Shown here: piece after piece, positions 1 through 9,509 of the stretch
How positions within the stretch are numbered: position 1 is the first letter of the stretch
How the letters are laid out: every line of letters begins with the position of its first letter
Origin: Exophiala sp. HKRS030
Lineage: Eukaryota; Ascomycota; Eurotiomycetes; Chaetothyriales; Herpotrichiellaceae
Length of the DNA stretch: 64,000 nt
Reading direction: 5' to 3'
NCBI GenBank assembly: GCA_023897205.1
Contig: JAHWDD010000010.1
Span: forward strand, 1,364,001-1,428,000
Made by a program: the position numbers and the translations under genes
The notes under the pieces: generated by a model
What the model saw: only the letters and a program-made list of their open reading frames with translations
Told to the model about the DNA's origin: nothing
Database searches by the model: none

Positions 1-518
1 CATCCGCGAGCATCGCACGATGAGAGTGCTGGAGCGATGTTCTCGCAACTGTAGCGCCCTCGGATGATTCTCCATTTCTTTCTAGGGTTCACGACCGGTC
101 GACTTGGGACCTCTCATGTGCTTTTCTTCATTGAAAAAGCCGAGGCACTCTTCATTGATCGACGAGTCCGAACGGATGCAGGGATCCAGAGGCAGGTACT
201 GTATGCAGCCATCTTAAAGAACCATACCTTGGAAAGTATAATCACCAACAGGACTGGCGCCATTCCTCTACCCAGCAGGCGGGTAGCAGCGATCACTACA
301 CTTCTTCCACCTTCGCATACTGGCAGTTTATGGCGACTTACAGCATATCCGATAGGTAGTGCAAGCTAACAGTACTGCATGCGCAATCAACGTTTCGATC
401 CAATGTCACCGAAGACTGCTCCCATGATTATACTAACGCTATCGATAGCGGCAGACCGACCAGACCCGTTATGGATTCCAATGCCTTGGACGCCGACTCT
501 ATGTATGCAATCTACCTT
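1..518. other. left edge, no supported gene
   Basis: Only short overlapping open frames on both strands occur here, none with a recognisable domain. The stretch is the 3' side of the minus-strand glycosyltransferase gene, so it probably carries its 3' UTR and flank. Confidence 0.5.
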
Positions 519-1706
519 CTATGGAATGGTCAATTGTCCCGCTGCGGGAAAGCCTGCCTCTGTAGCCATTACAGCTGCGTCAGCGGCTTCCTTCATGGCA
601 ATTTGACTTGCCTGTTCTTCCGGTGACAACGCGTCGAACGCTGTCTTGTTCTCGTCCCACTCTCTGACGCAGTTTGCGTCCCAGTTGCACTTCTCCACCT
701 CGCCATATACTGGATGCGTGTAGCGAGGATGGGTGGTCGGCCAACCTGAGGCATGATAATGGTGCTTCACTAACGCCGTCTTAGCGTTGTGATTGCCAGA
801 GTCCGAATGTCCCTGCCCGGCTGCGAAGGCCTCGACGGTCAAGACGAGAATGCCACCGACCAGCTTAGACTCTCCCAGATTGTGGAAGCAATCCCAGTGG
901 ACTTCCTCGCCTGTGCGTGCGGCCATCTCCTCCATGATGGCTCGAGTGAACGCCGATGGCCCTGTGCCACTGATCACCTCGTCGAAGTCGAGTTGAATTT
1001 CTGAGATGGAAACCCCTTGCCTTGCAGAGACATCGTTGAGCCATTTCAAAATGTTGTTGATGAGTCTCATCATTACTGGAAGTCGAGGCTTTGACATGAA
1101 TGTCCATTGGCAAAACGACTCGCATTTCCCACCAAGAATGCTGTGGTCGCGGAATTCGGGCTGGTCAATTTCAATGCCGATGACCATGTCAACGTCTTTC
1201 TCGTTGTATCGACTTGGGATGAAGCGTTCGATTGGCTTCAGTGCTTCAACGTCGATGTCTGTATAGATACCGCCTTCTGCGTACATGACAAGATACCGCA
1301 GTAGATCTGCTTTGACAATCCTCGCAGTCAGCGACTTGTATGCGTGTACAATGTCAGGTCGGTTGAAGCCGGCAGGGCCGAAATATGTTTCGACATAGTA
1401 TAAGTCGTTTTGGTCCGTCAAGACTTCGTATCGGTGGTCTGGATTCTTCATGATCCAGGTGCGAGCAGTAGTCAAGTCCCTCTCTTCGAAGTCCAGAGGA
1501 TCGACTTTCCAGGTCTGCCAGATTTTTTTGGGGAATCTGCCGCTCGCCATTGATGCATGGTAGGTCACTTCAGCACTGAACTCGCCCAATGACCCAGCCG
1601 TCATCAAGACAAGAGACAGAAGTATCAGTACGAGACATACTGGCAATGCTCTGCGGATCTGCTTGGGCAAGCAGCCTCCAAGTACTGGTGTAGTCGCGGA
1701 TTGCAT
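519..1706 (-). CDS. OCH1-like glycosyltransferase, type II membrane protein
   Basis: Single-exon gene of 395 residues. It starts with a short cytoplasmic tail and one hydrophobic anchor at about residues 19-37, the layout of a Golgi type II glycosyltransferase. The catalytic region follows: an IPK/FPK-like start with KIWQTWK at about 60, and the sugar-nucleotide and metal-binding DXD motif as D150-I-D152 inside GGIYTDID. This is the glycosyltransferase family with a DXD sugar-binding motif (Gly_transf_sug), which contains yeast Och1, the alpha-1,6-mannosyltransferase that starts N-glycan outer chains. Family membership is clear from the motif. The exact sugar and linkage are not, since filamentous fungi have several OCH1 paralogues. 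It is divergent from an acyltransferase gene and lies 2.8 kb from another type II membrane protein, which suggests a joint role in decorating secreted or wall glycans (inference). Confidence 0.85.
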   Translation of the reverse strand: MQSATTPVLGGCLPKQIRRALPVCLVLILLSLVLMTAGSLGEFSAEVTYHASMASGRFPKKIWQTWKVDPLDFEERDLTTARTWIMKNPDHRYEVLTDQNDLYYVETYFGPAGFNRPDIVHAYKSLTARIVKADLLRYLVMYAEGGIYTDIDVEALKPIERFIPSRYNEKDVDMVIGIEIDQPEFRDHSILGGKCESFCQWTFMSKPRLPVMMRLINNILKWLNDVSARQGVSISEIQLDFDEVISGTGPSAFTRAIMEEMAARTGEEVHWDCFHNLGESKLVGGILVLTVEAFAAGQGHSDSGNHNAKTALVKHHYHASGWPTTHPRYTHPVYGEVEKCNWDANCVREWDENKTAFDALSPEEQASQIAMKEAADAAVMATEAGFPAAGQLTIP

Positions 1707-2703
1707 TGTCCTCGAGGATGTTTTCTACAGACGTCCGTGCCACTCTTGACGCAGCTACGGGTGGGCAGGACCATTTTGAGTCTTTCTCAAATGCTCTCAG
1801 AGAATGCCTGCCCTCCAACTACGGTATGAGCAGATCACACCGCATGGATGGAAGGTGGGGAATCACTACCAAAGCTGAACGAAAAGACCATGCGGTCCAA
1901 ATTCTTCCTGACGTCAAGCTCGAGTCTCGTGAAGATGCTACGACAAAGCTTCATCAGAAGCATTAGGATATCCATACGGAAATGTGATGAGCAACAAAAA
2001 ACATTTTCATGCCTCGTACCTGAACGGAGGTATCTACCCGATTGATCATAGCGTTGTTCTTGCTGCACCCACCATTGGATCATACCACTGCTTGCTCTTG
2101 AGCTTCGACGAATAGGCTCCGGGGATCGATGCAAGGCTAGTCTCACTCCACCCACACCCCCCATGCAAGGGTGATAGCTGGGTCGACCGCAGCTACGGAA
2201 GTATACTGATCCTATGAACTAAAAGTATACAGCTTCACTGGGGTGCGGAGGCAGCGTCTATCGAATTCGTGGGTTCAGCCAATGAATGGATGCAGGGAAG
2301 CAGCCGGCTGGACGTGGAGCTCCCACAGTCGCCATCTATACGGAGTACCCCAGGACTGCTGCCCGAGAGGTTCAGTCACAAAAGTCACAAGGTAACATTC
2401 AGAATGGTTGGTACTCGTTGACTAGTAAGCTTAGTCTGCCTTTTCACGGACTTCATCCTTGAACCTTTCAAGGCAAGCCTCCTGTTGCCTCGGGATCTAC
2501 AATTTTCAACTGTTGCATGTGAAAAGTGAATGCACTTTCCGAGCACATTTGATCATGTCATGGTCAAGATGATATCGAGGAGGTCGATGACGGTGCTGCC
2601 GGACCTCGCTACCATTGTCCTGGACATTATATGACATCTATTCTTCTCCCCGCAGGAAAATTCTTGCTCTATCCGCAATCATTTGGTGTTCTCTTGCCTA
2701 CCA
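1707..2703. promoter_or_regulatory. divergent intergenic region, glycosyltransferase/acyltransferase
   Basis: About 1 kb between two divergent genes, so it should contain both promoters. It contains one exact copy of the 9-bp motif TACGGAGTA at 2339-2347. The open frames inside are short, overlapping and domain-free. I see no clear TATA box close to either start codon. Confidence 0.4.
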
Positions 2704-4155
2704 ATGTCTCTTTCAAATGATAATCTTCTGGAGAAGGGTTACTGGGATAGCCTTAACCCTTCATCACAACCTTCTCGCCTCACCCGCACCAAAACATGGG
2801 TCATAGACCTGGTCAAGCCTTCGTTCTGCAGCACCGCCCCGCGCAGGGAGACTGCAAGAAGGACAGCATACCTTGACGGACTCAGAGGCTTTGCAGCGTT
2901 GCTCGTCTACTGGGGCCACCATGAGCTATGGGCGCATGATTCTCTCTCAGCAGACAAGATCCTCGAAAACGCCTATGGTTATGACAATCAACGCTACATT
3001 GCATGCCTACCATTCATACGCATCTTCTTCTCAGGAGGACATTTTGCGGTCACCATCTTCTTTGTGATGTCTGGATATGTCCTGTCTGCCAAACCACTGT
3101 CTATGATACACTCTGGGGAATACCTGAGGTTGGGAGACAACCTCGCGTCCGCTTTGTTCAGACGCTGGCTACGACTGTTTATTCCAATTGCCTCAACGAC
3201 ATTCTTGTATATGACCTCTTGGCATCTTTTTAAGTATCGAGCAGAACCAGAACCAAAATCCACCTACCGTGAAGAGCTCTGGAACTGGTATTGCGAATTC
3301 AAGAACTTCACCTTCATTTTCAACACAGGTGGCCATCCATGGTTCAGTTACAGTTTTCATACGTGGTCTATTCCAGTCGAGTTCAAAGGCTCCATTATCA
3401 TCTACACAACACTACAGGCTCTTTCCAGGTGTACCAGAAACACCCGACTCTGGTGCGAGATCGGCCTTATCTTCTACTTCATGTACATTGCGGACGGCAT
3501 GTTCTGCGCCCTCTTCATGGCTGGAATGTTTCTATGTGACCTGGACCTACTGGAGCAAGCTCAAAACCTGCCGCGTGCATTGTCCAAGATAGGCAACTAT
3601 AAGACGGTGATCTTCTACTTCTTATTCCTAGTCAGCCTATATTTGGGTGGCAGCCCCTCATACAGCGCGGACATCCATGTGTTGAGAAATTCGCCTGGGT
3701 GGTACTACCTATCAAAGATAAAGCCCCAAGCCGTGTTCGATTACAAATGGTTCTATTTGTTCTGGGCATCAGTATTTTTGGTCTCGTCGATACAACGCAT
3801 TTCTTGGTTGAGAGGTTTCTTTGAAACAAGATTCAGCCAATATCTTGGTCGTGTCTCGTTTGCATTCTACCTAGTCCATGGACCTATCCTTTGGTCGATA
3901 GGAGATAGGGTATATGCGGCAGTCGGCTGGACAAAAGAATCTCATGCTATCAACTGCCCTGCATGGATCAACATATTGCCACTGCCAAAGACTGGACCCT
4001 TTGGGTTGGAGCTGAGCTTTTTGTTGGCTCAACTGGTTCTCCTGCCGCTGACACTCTGGATTGCGGAAATGGCCACGACCTTGATTGATGAACCTTGCGT
4101 CAAGCTCTCGCAGTGGCTGTACAGCAGAACCCAGACTCCTTTGACAAAGTTGTAA
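2704..4155 (+). CDS. membrane acyltransferase, acyltransferase-3 family
   Basis: Single exon of 483 residues starting at the first in-frame ATG (2704); an upstream TTG also lies in frame but is not a likely fungal start. The family signature YLDGLRGFAALLVYWGHH begins at about residue 56 and includes the conserved arginine (R61) and the histidines at 72-73 that acyltransferase-3 enzymes use in transfer. About ten hydrophobic segments follow, and the conserved late block YLGRVSFAFYLVHGPI is present near residue 385. Such proteins move acyl groups, often acetyl, onto exported sugars, lipids or metabolites across a membrane. The neighbours on both sides are type II membrane proteins with a glycan flavour, so O-acylation of a glycan is a reasonable guess. 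The substrate cannot be read from the sequence. Confidence 0.85.
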   Translation: MSLSNDNLLEKGYWDSLNPSSQPSRLTRTKTWVIDLVKPSFCSTAPRRETARRTAYLDGLRGFAALLVYWGHHELWAHDSLSADKILENAYGYDNQRYIACLPFIRIFFSGGHFAVTIFFVMSGYVLSAKPLSMIHSGEYLRLGDNLASALFRRWLRLFIPIASTTFLYMTSWHLFKYRAEPEPKSTYREELWNWYCEFKNFTFIFNTGGHPWFSYSFHTWSIPVEFKGSIIIYTTLQALSRCTRNTRLWCEIGLIFYFMYIADGMFCALFMAGMFLCDLDLLEQAQNLPRALSKIGNYKTVIFYFLFLVSLYLGGSPSYSADIHVLRNSPGWYYLSKIKPQAVFDYKWFYLFWASVFLVSSIQRISWLRGFFETRFSQYLGRVSFAFYLVHGPILWSIGDRVYAAVGWTKESHAINCPAWINILPLPKTGPFGLELSFLLAQLVLLPLTLWIAEMATTLIDEPCVKLSQWLYSRTQTPLTKL

Positions 4156-4511
4156 GGAGCTATTGAAGGTTGGAAAGATTCATCGCTATAGTAATCGTAA
4201 CGAAACAAAAATAGATATAATGGGAGTGAAACGGCCCTGGGGGGAAGAGTGCTGCTGCATAGAGCCAAATCACGAATATGAGACACGACTCATGCAGCAG
4301 TGGCAGGAGTCTATACTGTAAGCCCAGATAATCGTGGTAATAAATGATGAATGGCATAATCAGCCAGTCTGAGGTGGTGGAAGGAGGATCTGCCCCCCAC
4401 CGATCCTCGGCAGCCACCGTAGTAGAGATACTTACTCCGTATATATACGCTTCTCCCGCTTCTCTGAACAACATTCCACTACCACTTCCCTCGCCCCTTC
4501 ACTCCCATACA
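4156..4511 (+). promoter_or_regulatory. promoter region with TATA box
   Basis: Between the acyltransferase stop and the next start codon. It contains TACTCCGTA at 4433-4441 running directly into the TATA-like string GTATATATACGC (about 4439-4450), some 65 bp before the ATG at 4512. A pyrimidine-rich leader (CACTACCACTTCCCTCGCC) fills the gap. This arrangement argues for the downstream ATG as the true start, since an upstream in-frame ATG at 4344 would lie before the TATA box. Confidence 0.55.
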
Positions 4512-5897
4512 ATGTTGGTCAAAAGCTCCCGACGGCTTTTGCTGGTGGTTGTGCCCTTGTTCTTTGTTACTACCTGCATATTTATCTTCCACCAGTTCCG
4601 TTCAAGTAGGGTGAGCGGACAGGCAGGCTCATGGACATCAGATCTGCTCAAAACAGGCTCTCAAAATCCCGAAGCTGCAGCTGGAGGTCAAGAACAAGTA
4701 TCGTTATTCCCATTCGGCAAACATGGCAATAGCCAGGAAGATATTTCCGACAAGTACGTCGAGGTCTTCTCAGCATCTACGAAGAACAAGCAGTATTTCC
4801 TCGTCGAGTTCGGAAATGAGAAAGCAATCAACCCCAACATAATACCACATCCAACACGGCCGGAGGCTTGGATCATTGTAGCACAGCAACATCGGGACAA
4901 GGACGACAAGTCCATATGGTTCTCCGAGCTGGTATGCGAAGCGAGGTTTAAGAGGGGCAGGCTCTCATGCAACAAGCCACCAAAGATTCTGCCCATTGCC
5001 GTCACAGCAGGAGACAAATGCGTCGACGACCTGTCGTATTTTTCGTTCAACGTCGGACCACATGACGCACGAGTGTTTTATGGCCCAACTTCACCCTTTG
5101 TAGTCTTTGGATCGAATTCGGGCTATACTTGCTTTGGGCAATGGATCCAAGACTTTAGAGTGCTCGTCGATTGGCAACATGAGACAATCGGTGGAGGCCC
5201 CTATCGCCTGGCTACTGAGCTCCAAAGGCCACCACCCATGAGTCTCGTCGAGAAGAATTGGTTCCTGTTCTGGGACAAGAACGGCGATGCATATGTTCAT
5301 TACGACGCTTGGCCAAACCGTGTGTATGCAAAGCAGGAGAAAGATGGTTCCGTCGGCGGAGACCTTGCACATCTGGCCCGAAACAACGACGAAAAGTGCA
5401 TGCAAAGATTTATGCCAAAGGTGGAAGGACATTTGGAGTCCATTCACCAGGCCACAAATTCCCTCTCAATCACGCTGTGCAAGAGGTCGGACGTGGGGTG
5501 TGAGCCCAACGATGAGAACACTTACATCATGGCCATTATCCAACACAAGAGTTACTACTCGTTCCACAGCGTCTACGAACCCTATGTCATGTTGTTCAAA
5601 CGGACGGCTCCTTTCGAGCTCCATGCACTCTCGTCCAAACCGATCTGGATCCATGGTCGAGGTAAACCCGGCGAAAAGCGACCAAAAGGACCCGAATTCG
5701 AGTCCTTGGACTCTTGGAACCAAACCGAAATGTTTTATGTGACGTCCATGAGTTGGAAGGCCCAAGGCCAGAAGTATCATGGTTACAGTGATGATGTTGT
5801 GTTTATCAATTTTGGTATCGAAGACTCCAAGACAGCAAGCATTGACGTCGTGGCGGGAGATTTGTTGAAGGATATTGGGGTTTGTTCCTCGCCCTAA
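4512..5897 (+). CDS. type II membrane protein, possible glycan-active beta-propeller
   Basis: 461 residues from the ATG just after the TATA box. Residues 1-8 are basic and residues 9-28 form one hydrophobic signal anchor, followed by a low-complexity stem rich in Ser, Gly and Gln. The rest is a soluble lumenal domain without a further membrane segment. It contains the string FNVGPHDARVFYGP and repeated aromatic beta-strand-like patterns. These resemble the G-P-x-D-x-R core of five-bladed beta-propeller glycan enzymes (GH130-like phosphorylases and the fungal beta-mannosyltransferase group). That is a motif-level resemblance only. A Golgi glycosyltransferase-like role would fit the adjacent OCH1-type and acyltransferase genes. 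It could equally be an uncharacterised fungal family; the membrane topology is more certain than the function. Confidence 0.6.
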   Translation: MLVKSSRRLLLVVVPLFFVTTCIFIFHQFRSSRVSGQAGSWTSDLLKTGSQNPEAAAGGQEQVSLFPFGKHGNSQEDISDKYVEVFSASTKNKQYFLVEFGNEKAINPNIIPHPTRPEAWIIVAQQHRDKDDKSIWFSELVCEARFKRGRLSCNKPPKILPIAVTAGDKCVDDLSYFSFNVGPHDARVFYGPTSPFVVFGSNSGYTCFGQWIQDFRVLVDWQHETIGGGPYRLATELQRPPPMSLVEKNWFLFWDKNGDAYVHYDAWPNRVYAKQEKDGSVGGDLAHLARNNDEKCMQRFMPKVEGHLESIHQATNSLSITLCKRSDVGCEPNDENTYIMAIIQHKSYYSFHSVYEPYVMLFKRTAPFELHALSSKPIWIHGRGKPGEKRPKGPEFESLDSWNQTEMFYVTSMSWKAQGQKYHGYSDDVVFINFGIEDSKTASIDVVAGDLLKDIGVCSSP

Positions 5898-6198
5898 TCG
5901 TCAGCAGAAGGATCTGCTTCTTGTTGCCGCTCATGTTAAATATTAAATATGGGAATGGCCATGAAATATCGTGTTCTCGGTCCCACACTCGTAGGCAGGC
6001 TTTACGTCTAGCCACGACATCACAATGGATGATAGCACACTGTACAATTTAGGAGCAGAATTAGGTCGACTGAACCGGGAGTTGATAATATTCATTTTAG
6101 CTGCGAAGCCACTGCAGATATTTCCAACACCAGACTCATTGTAACATTACACATTTCATCAAGTCGAGTATGAGATCCACTCAAAGCGTTGCAACTCC
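5898..6198. other. convergent 3' ends, no gene
   Basis: AT-richer spacer between a plus-strand and a minus-strand stop codon. It should hold the two 3' UTRs; I see nothing else in it. Confidence 0.5.
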
Positions 6199-8155
6199 TT
6201 ATGCCTGCTTATCTTCCACCTCCTTCGTTTGCTTGTGGCCACCGATCTCCTTCTCGAGGTGAATCTCGACGTGGTTGGTGAAGTACTTTGAAGGATCTCG
6301 AACGGCCACGGCACAGAGCATGGCGATGACTCCGAATGGGATCGACGCCAGCCACGTGATGCGGAAGCCATAGGCGTAACCCAGTCGGGCCGCCGCGACG
6401 GATTTTTCAAACACGGCCGACGAGACCGAGGGGACGGTGGCGGCCTGGCCGGGGACGCCGACGAGGGTCAGGGACACCGCCTCGATCAGATCCGGGAGGG
6501 TCTTAGCCGCGACTCCGGAATCCAACGCCACACTCGCGATCCGCTGGGGCACTTGCTTCGCCGAGATCTGGGTGAAGATGGACGAGAATACGACGGACCC
6601 GACCGCCCCCCCCAAGGATCGGAAAGTCCCGATCAGCCCGATGGCCACCCCGAGATCGCGCTGGGGCACGTGGAGCGAGGCCGTCGTGTAGCAGTTCAAA
6701 GTGATCCAGCCGAAGGGGAGCATGGCGAGGAACTGCACCGCCATGACCCAGTTGATGTTGTGAGGAGTGATGAGGGCGGCGAGTCCAAAAAATAGCGTCT
6801 GCATGAAGACGGAAAAGGTCAACTGGTAGTGGACGTGCTTGATGTAATGCACCAGACCTGGGATGATGACACCTCCGACGAGTTGTCCGGCACTGGGAAT
6901 CTTTAGTTAGCAAATTTGTCTTTTTTGAACCGAGGTTGGGCCTGGGTCTGTCTTGCTCACCCGGACGGAATAGAATAGACGCCGATTTTGATGGGATCGG
7001 CAGTGTACAGGTAAAGAATGGTTTGGGCGTTGAGGGCGGAAGCTGCGAAAAAGACCATCCCCGCCACGAAGACCAGCATCAGGAGGGACGAGAATTCGCG
7101 GAACTTCTTGAAGAGGTACCAGGGGAAGAGTGGATCTTTCGCGTAGGTGAAGTCGTAGACGAAGGCTCCCAAGAAGACGACGAGTCCGAGGATCAAGGGT
7201 GCCAGAGTTCCCGCGGCCTTCCAAGGGTAGCTGTTGCCGCCGGAGTTGAGTCCGTACAGGAAGACGGCGAGCCCGGACACGTACAAGAAGGTCCCCACGA
7301 AATCCAGGTTCTTGAACTCTTGCCACTTGGTGAGACCGTCGGGTCGAGGGTGGCTAGGTGGGAAGTAGACGAAGAGCGTGCCGATGAAGGAGAAGGTCCC
7401 GTAGCCCGCGGCGATGTAGTACATGACACGCCAACTCGCGTGGGACAACAAGGCGTTTGCGAGGAGGGTACCCGCGACGGCCCAACTTGCGAGGTTGAGT
7501 TCGGTCCACGCCAGGCCCATGCCGCGGTACTTGTTGGGTAGAATCTCGGACAGTCCTGGCCACCCCAAAACATGAGTAAAAACACGATCGACTATGCCGC
7601 GACGACTCGCAGCAGCACGCACAGAGAGAAAAAAAGGCACTGCCACTCACCTGCATAAGCCACCGACACCGTCCCGATCGAACCTCCAAGAATCACCGTA
7701 CCGGCGATGAGTTGGTTCATCGAGTGGGCACTGGCAGCGATGGCGGCACCCAAGATGGTGAGTAACTGTCCGACCAGGATGACATATCTGCGGCCAAAGA
7801 TGTCGGAGAGTCTGCCCGCGACGGAGAATCCGACGGCTGCTGCCGCTCCCCAACCTGAAGGTACCCAGAAATCAATCTTTTCTCCCCCGAGCTTCTGACT
7901 CAATTGTACCAGGATGGGCGTGGCGAGGATGAAGCCGAAAATGATGGGACCGGTGAAGGAGGTGCCTAGGAAAAGGGCCGAAAGAATAACAGAAAGACTG
8001 AGCCTCTCAGCGTGCTCCGGGTTGTCTTCCAGGGCAGCCTTGTGAGGGTCTTCGTATCCCGCCGAAAGTTCTTGTTGTTGTTGTTCATTGTGGGCGACCG
8101 CCACCTCGGCGGTGTCGGCGGAAGCCTTTGGTTCGTCGGACGACGTATTTTGCAT
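6199..8155 (-). CDS. MFS transporter, TRI12/siderophore-type 14-TM efflux pump
   Basis: Three exons, complement of join(6199..6892, 6961..7555, 7651..8155), give 597 residues. All junctions are GT..AG and keep phase (GTGAGT and GTGAGC donors). A hydrophilic, Gln-rich N-terminus of about 50 residues precedes 14 predicted membrane helices. The loop 2-3 signature GRLSDIFGRR, the long early segment FGFILATPILVQLSQ and the IDFWVPSGWG block are typical of the fungal trichothecene-efflux/siderophore-iron group of drug:H+ antiporters. The C-terminus is charged and ends KEVEDKQA. It faces a P450 gene across a 1.35-kb divergent promoter region, a common arrangement for a metabolite-modifying enzyme and its exporter. 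Substrate unknown; a siderophore-iron importer is the main alternative. Confidence 0.88.
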
Positions 8156-9509
8156 CGTTGCGTGCGTGCGGTTGTTTGCGACAAAAAAAGGGTTCGACCC
8201 GAGAGAAACGAAAAAGAGTAAAGGGTGGGAAAGGCAAGAAAAGAAGGCAGGGGAGAATGATTCTTGTACCCTTGCCCAACCCACTTACGGAGCACTCGTC
8301 CTTTTACTCCAGATCTCATAAAAAGAAGAATCAACTCCGGACCACCCCGCAATCTTTGTGGTGCTTGACCTTGCTTGTTTCAAATGAGCTAGGCGAGATT
8401 GAGCCTTCAAAATGGTGGAGGAAGGCCTAGTGGGTGGTGCTGGAGGATCGGCAGCTGTACTTGATAACAAAAAGGCAGCGCCTACCCGACTACAAGGTAC
8501 CTGGAGCACCTTCGTCGTGTGTAGAGCTTTCGGCAGAATGCCGAGGACAGATGCCCCTTGTCATGATCCACTCGGTAGTTTTGGCGAGTAAGGAGCAGAA
8601 CCATGCCTCTCACTGCCTTTCTCCAGGGAGCTCGGGGGAAGTTCTGTAGCCGAGAATCGATATAATGGACGGGAAGTACGGAGTACCACATGGCCAAACC
8701 CTTGTCTGCCGTGTCAGGGGGACTGAGAGGACTCCATCAAGACCTACAAAGAATTCTCGGGTCTGGGGCGATTCCATCCCCATGCTCTCTGACGTTTGTG
8801 GGGCAATCATCATTGCCGAGGGACAAGGAGGACTGCTTTGCGGTAGAGGAGGAGATAGGCGCGCGCCTGTCAGCACTATGACCACTGGCAATGATTCAAA
8901 AAAGTCTCAGCCTTGGTTTTGATTCATTGTGGTCATAAGCGAAGAGTGAGGAGAAGAGGGAGAGAGGAGGGATCAAGAGATGAGGAGATGAAGGAATCAA
9001 TTGACTCAAGGTATTTTACTTACAGTACGAGCACTCCACGATATGGGGGATGTTTGTTAAGCCTCCACTGTGCGGAGGAGAGGAGGTACTTGTACTCCGT
9101 AGACGCTTCCACATTACGGAGTATCGATACGGAGTAATTCTTGGGGATTTGTTACTTGTACACTTCGTACTAAACACATGTGTACGAGATACCTGTCCAT
9201 AGGCTTCTCCTCTGTAGGCTGCTGCGTACCGCTTACCGAGTACGTACATAGGGTATGCTGATCTACTTGTACGGCAAGTAAGTTACCGCCCCATGTCCTC
9301 CTAAAATGTGGTGTTGTCTCTTCGAACATCGTTGACGTCTGTTCTTCTTATGTATTGGCAAGTCATCTTCTGTCCCCTTCTTATCATGAACATGACTTCT
9401 TCTTCTTCTTCTCTTCTTATTTCCGGGAGAGTGTGTTAATCTTCTTGTTTTCCAGACTCGAAATCTTCGAGGCTGTCAGTAAGGCTCTCATAAAAGACAG
9501 TCGGCCAAT
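8156..9509. promoter_or_regulatory. divergent promoter region, MFS/P450, rich in TACGGAGTA motifs
   Basis: This 1.35-kb spacer carries four exact copies of TACGGAGTA or its complement, at 8677-8685, 9093-9101, 9115-9123 and 9128-9136. The last two form a close tandem separated by only four bases (TCGA). Other features are a purine-rich tract near 8940-8990 and pyrimidine-rich CTT/TTC runs near 9390-9420 ahead of the P450 start. No supported coding sequence. Confidence 0.5.
9128..9136 (+). repeat. representative copy of dispersed 9-bp motif TACGGAGTA
   Basis: One of nine exact copies on either strand that I located, at 2339, 4433, 8677, 9093, 9115, 9128, 23263, 26583 and 27345 (start positions). 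Every copy is outside the gene models. About 0.5 copies would be expected by chance in 64 kb, counting both strands at equal base frequencies. Confidence 0.8.

Noticed and set aside
6437..7541. Long plus-strand frames opposite the MFS gene
   Set aside because: They are antisense shadows of GC-rich MFS exons with skewed Gly/Arg/Glu composition.
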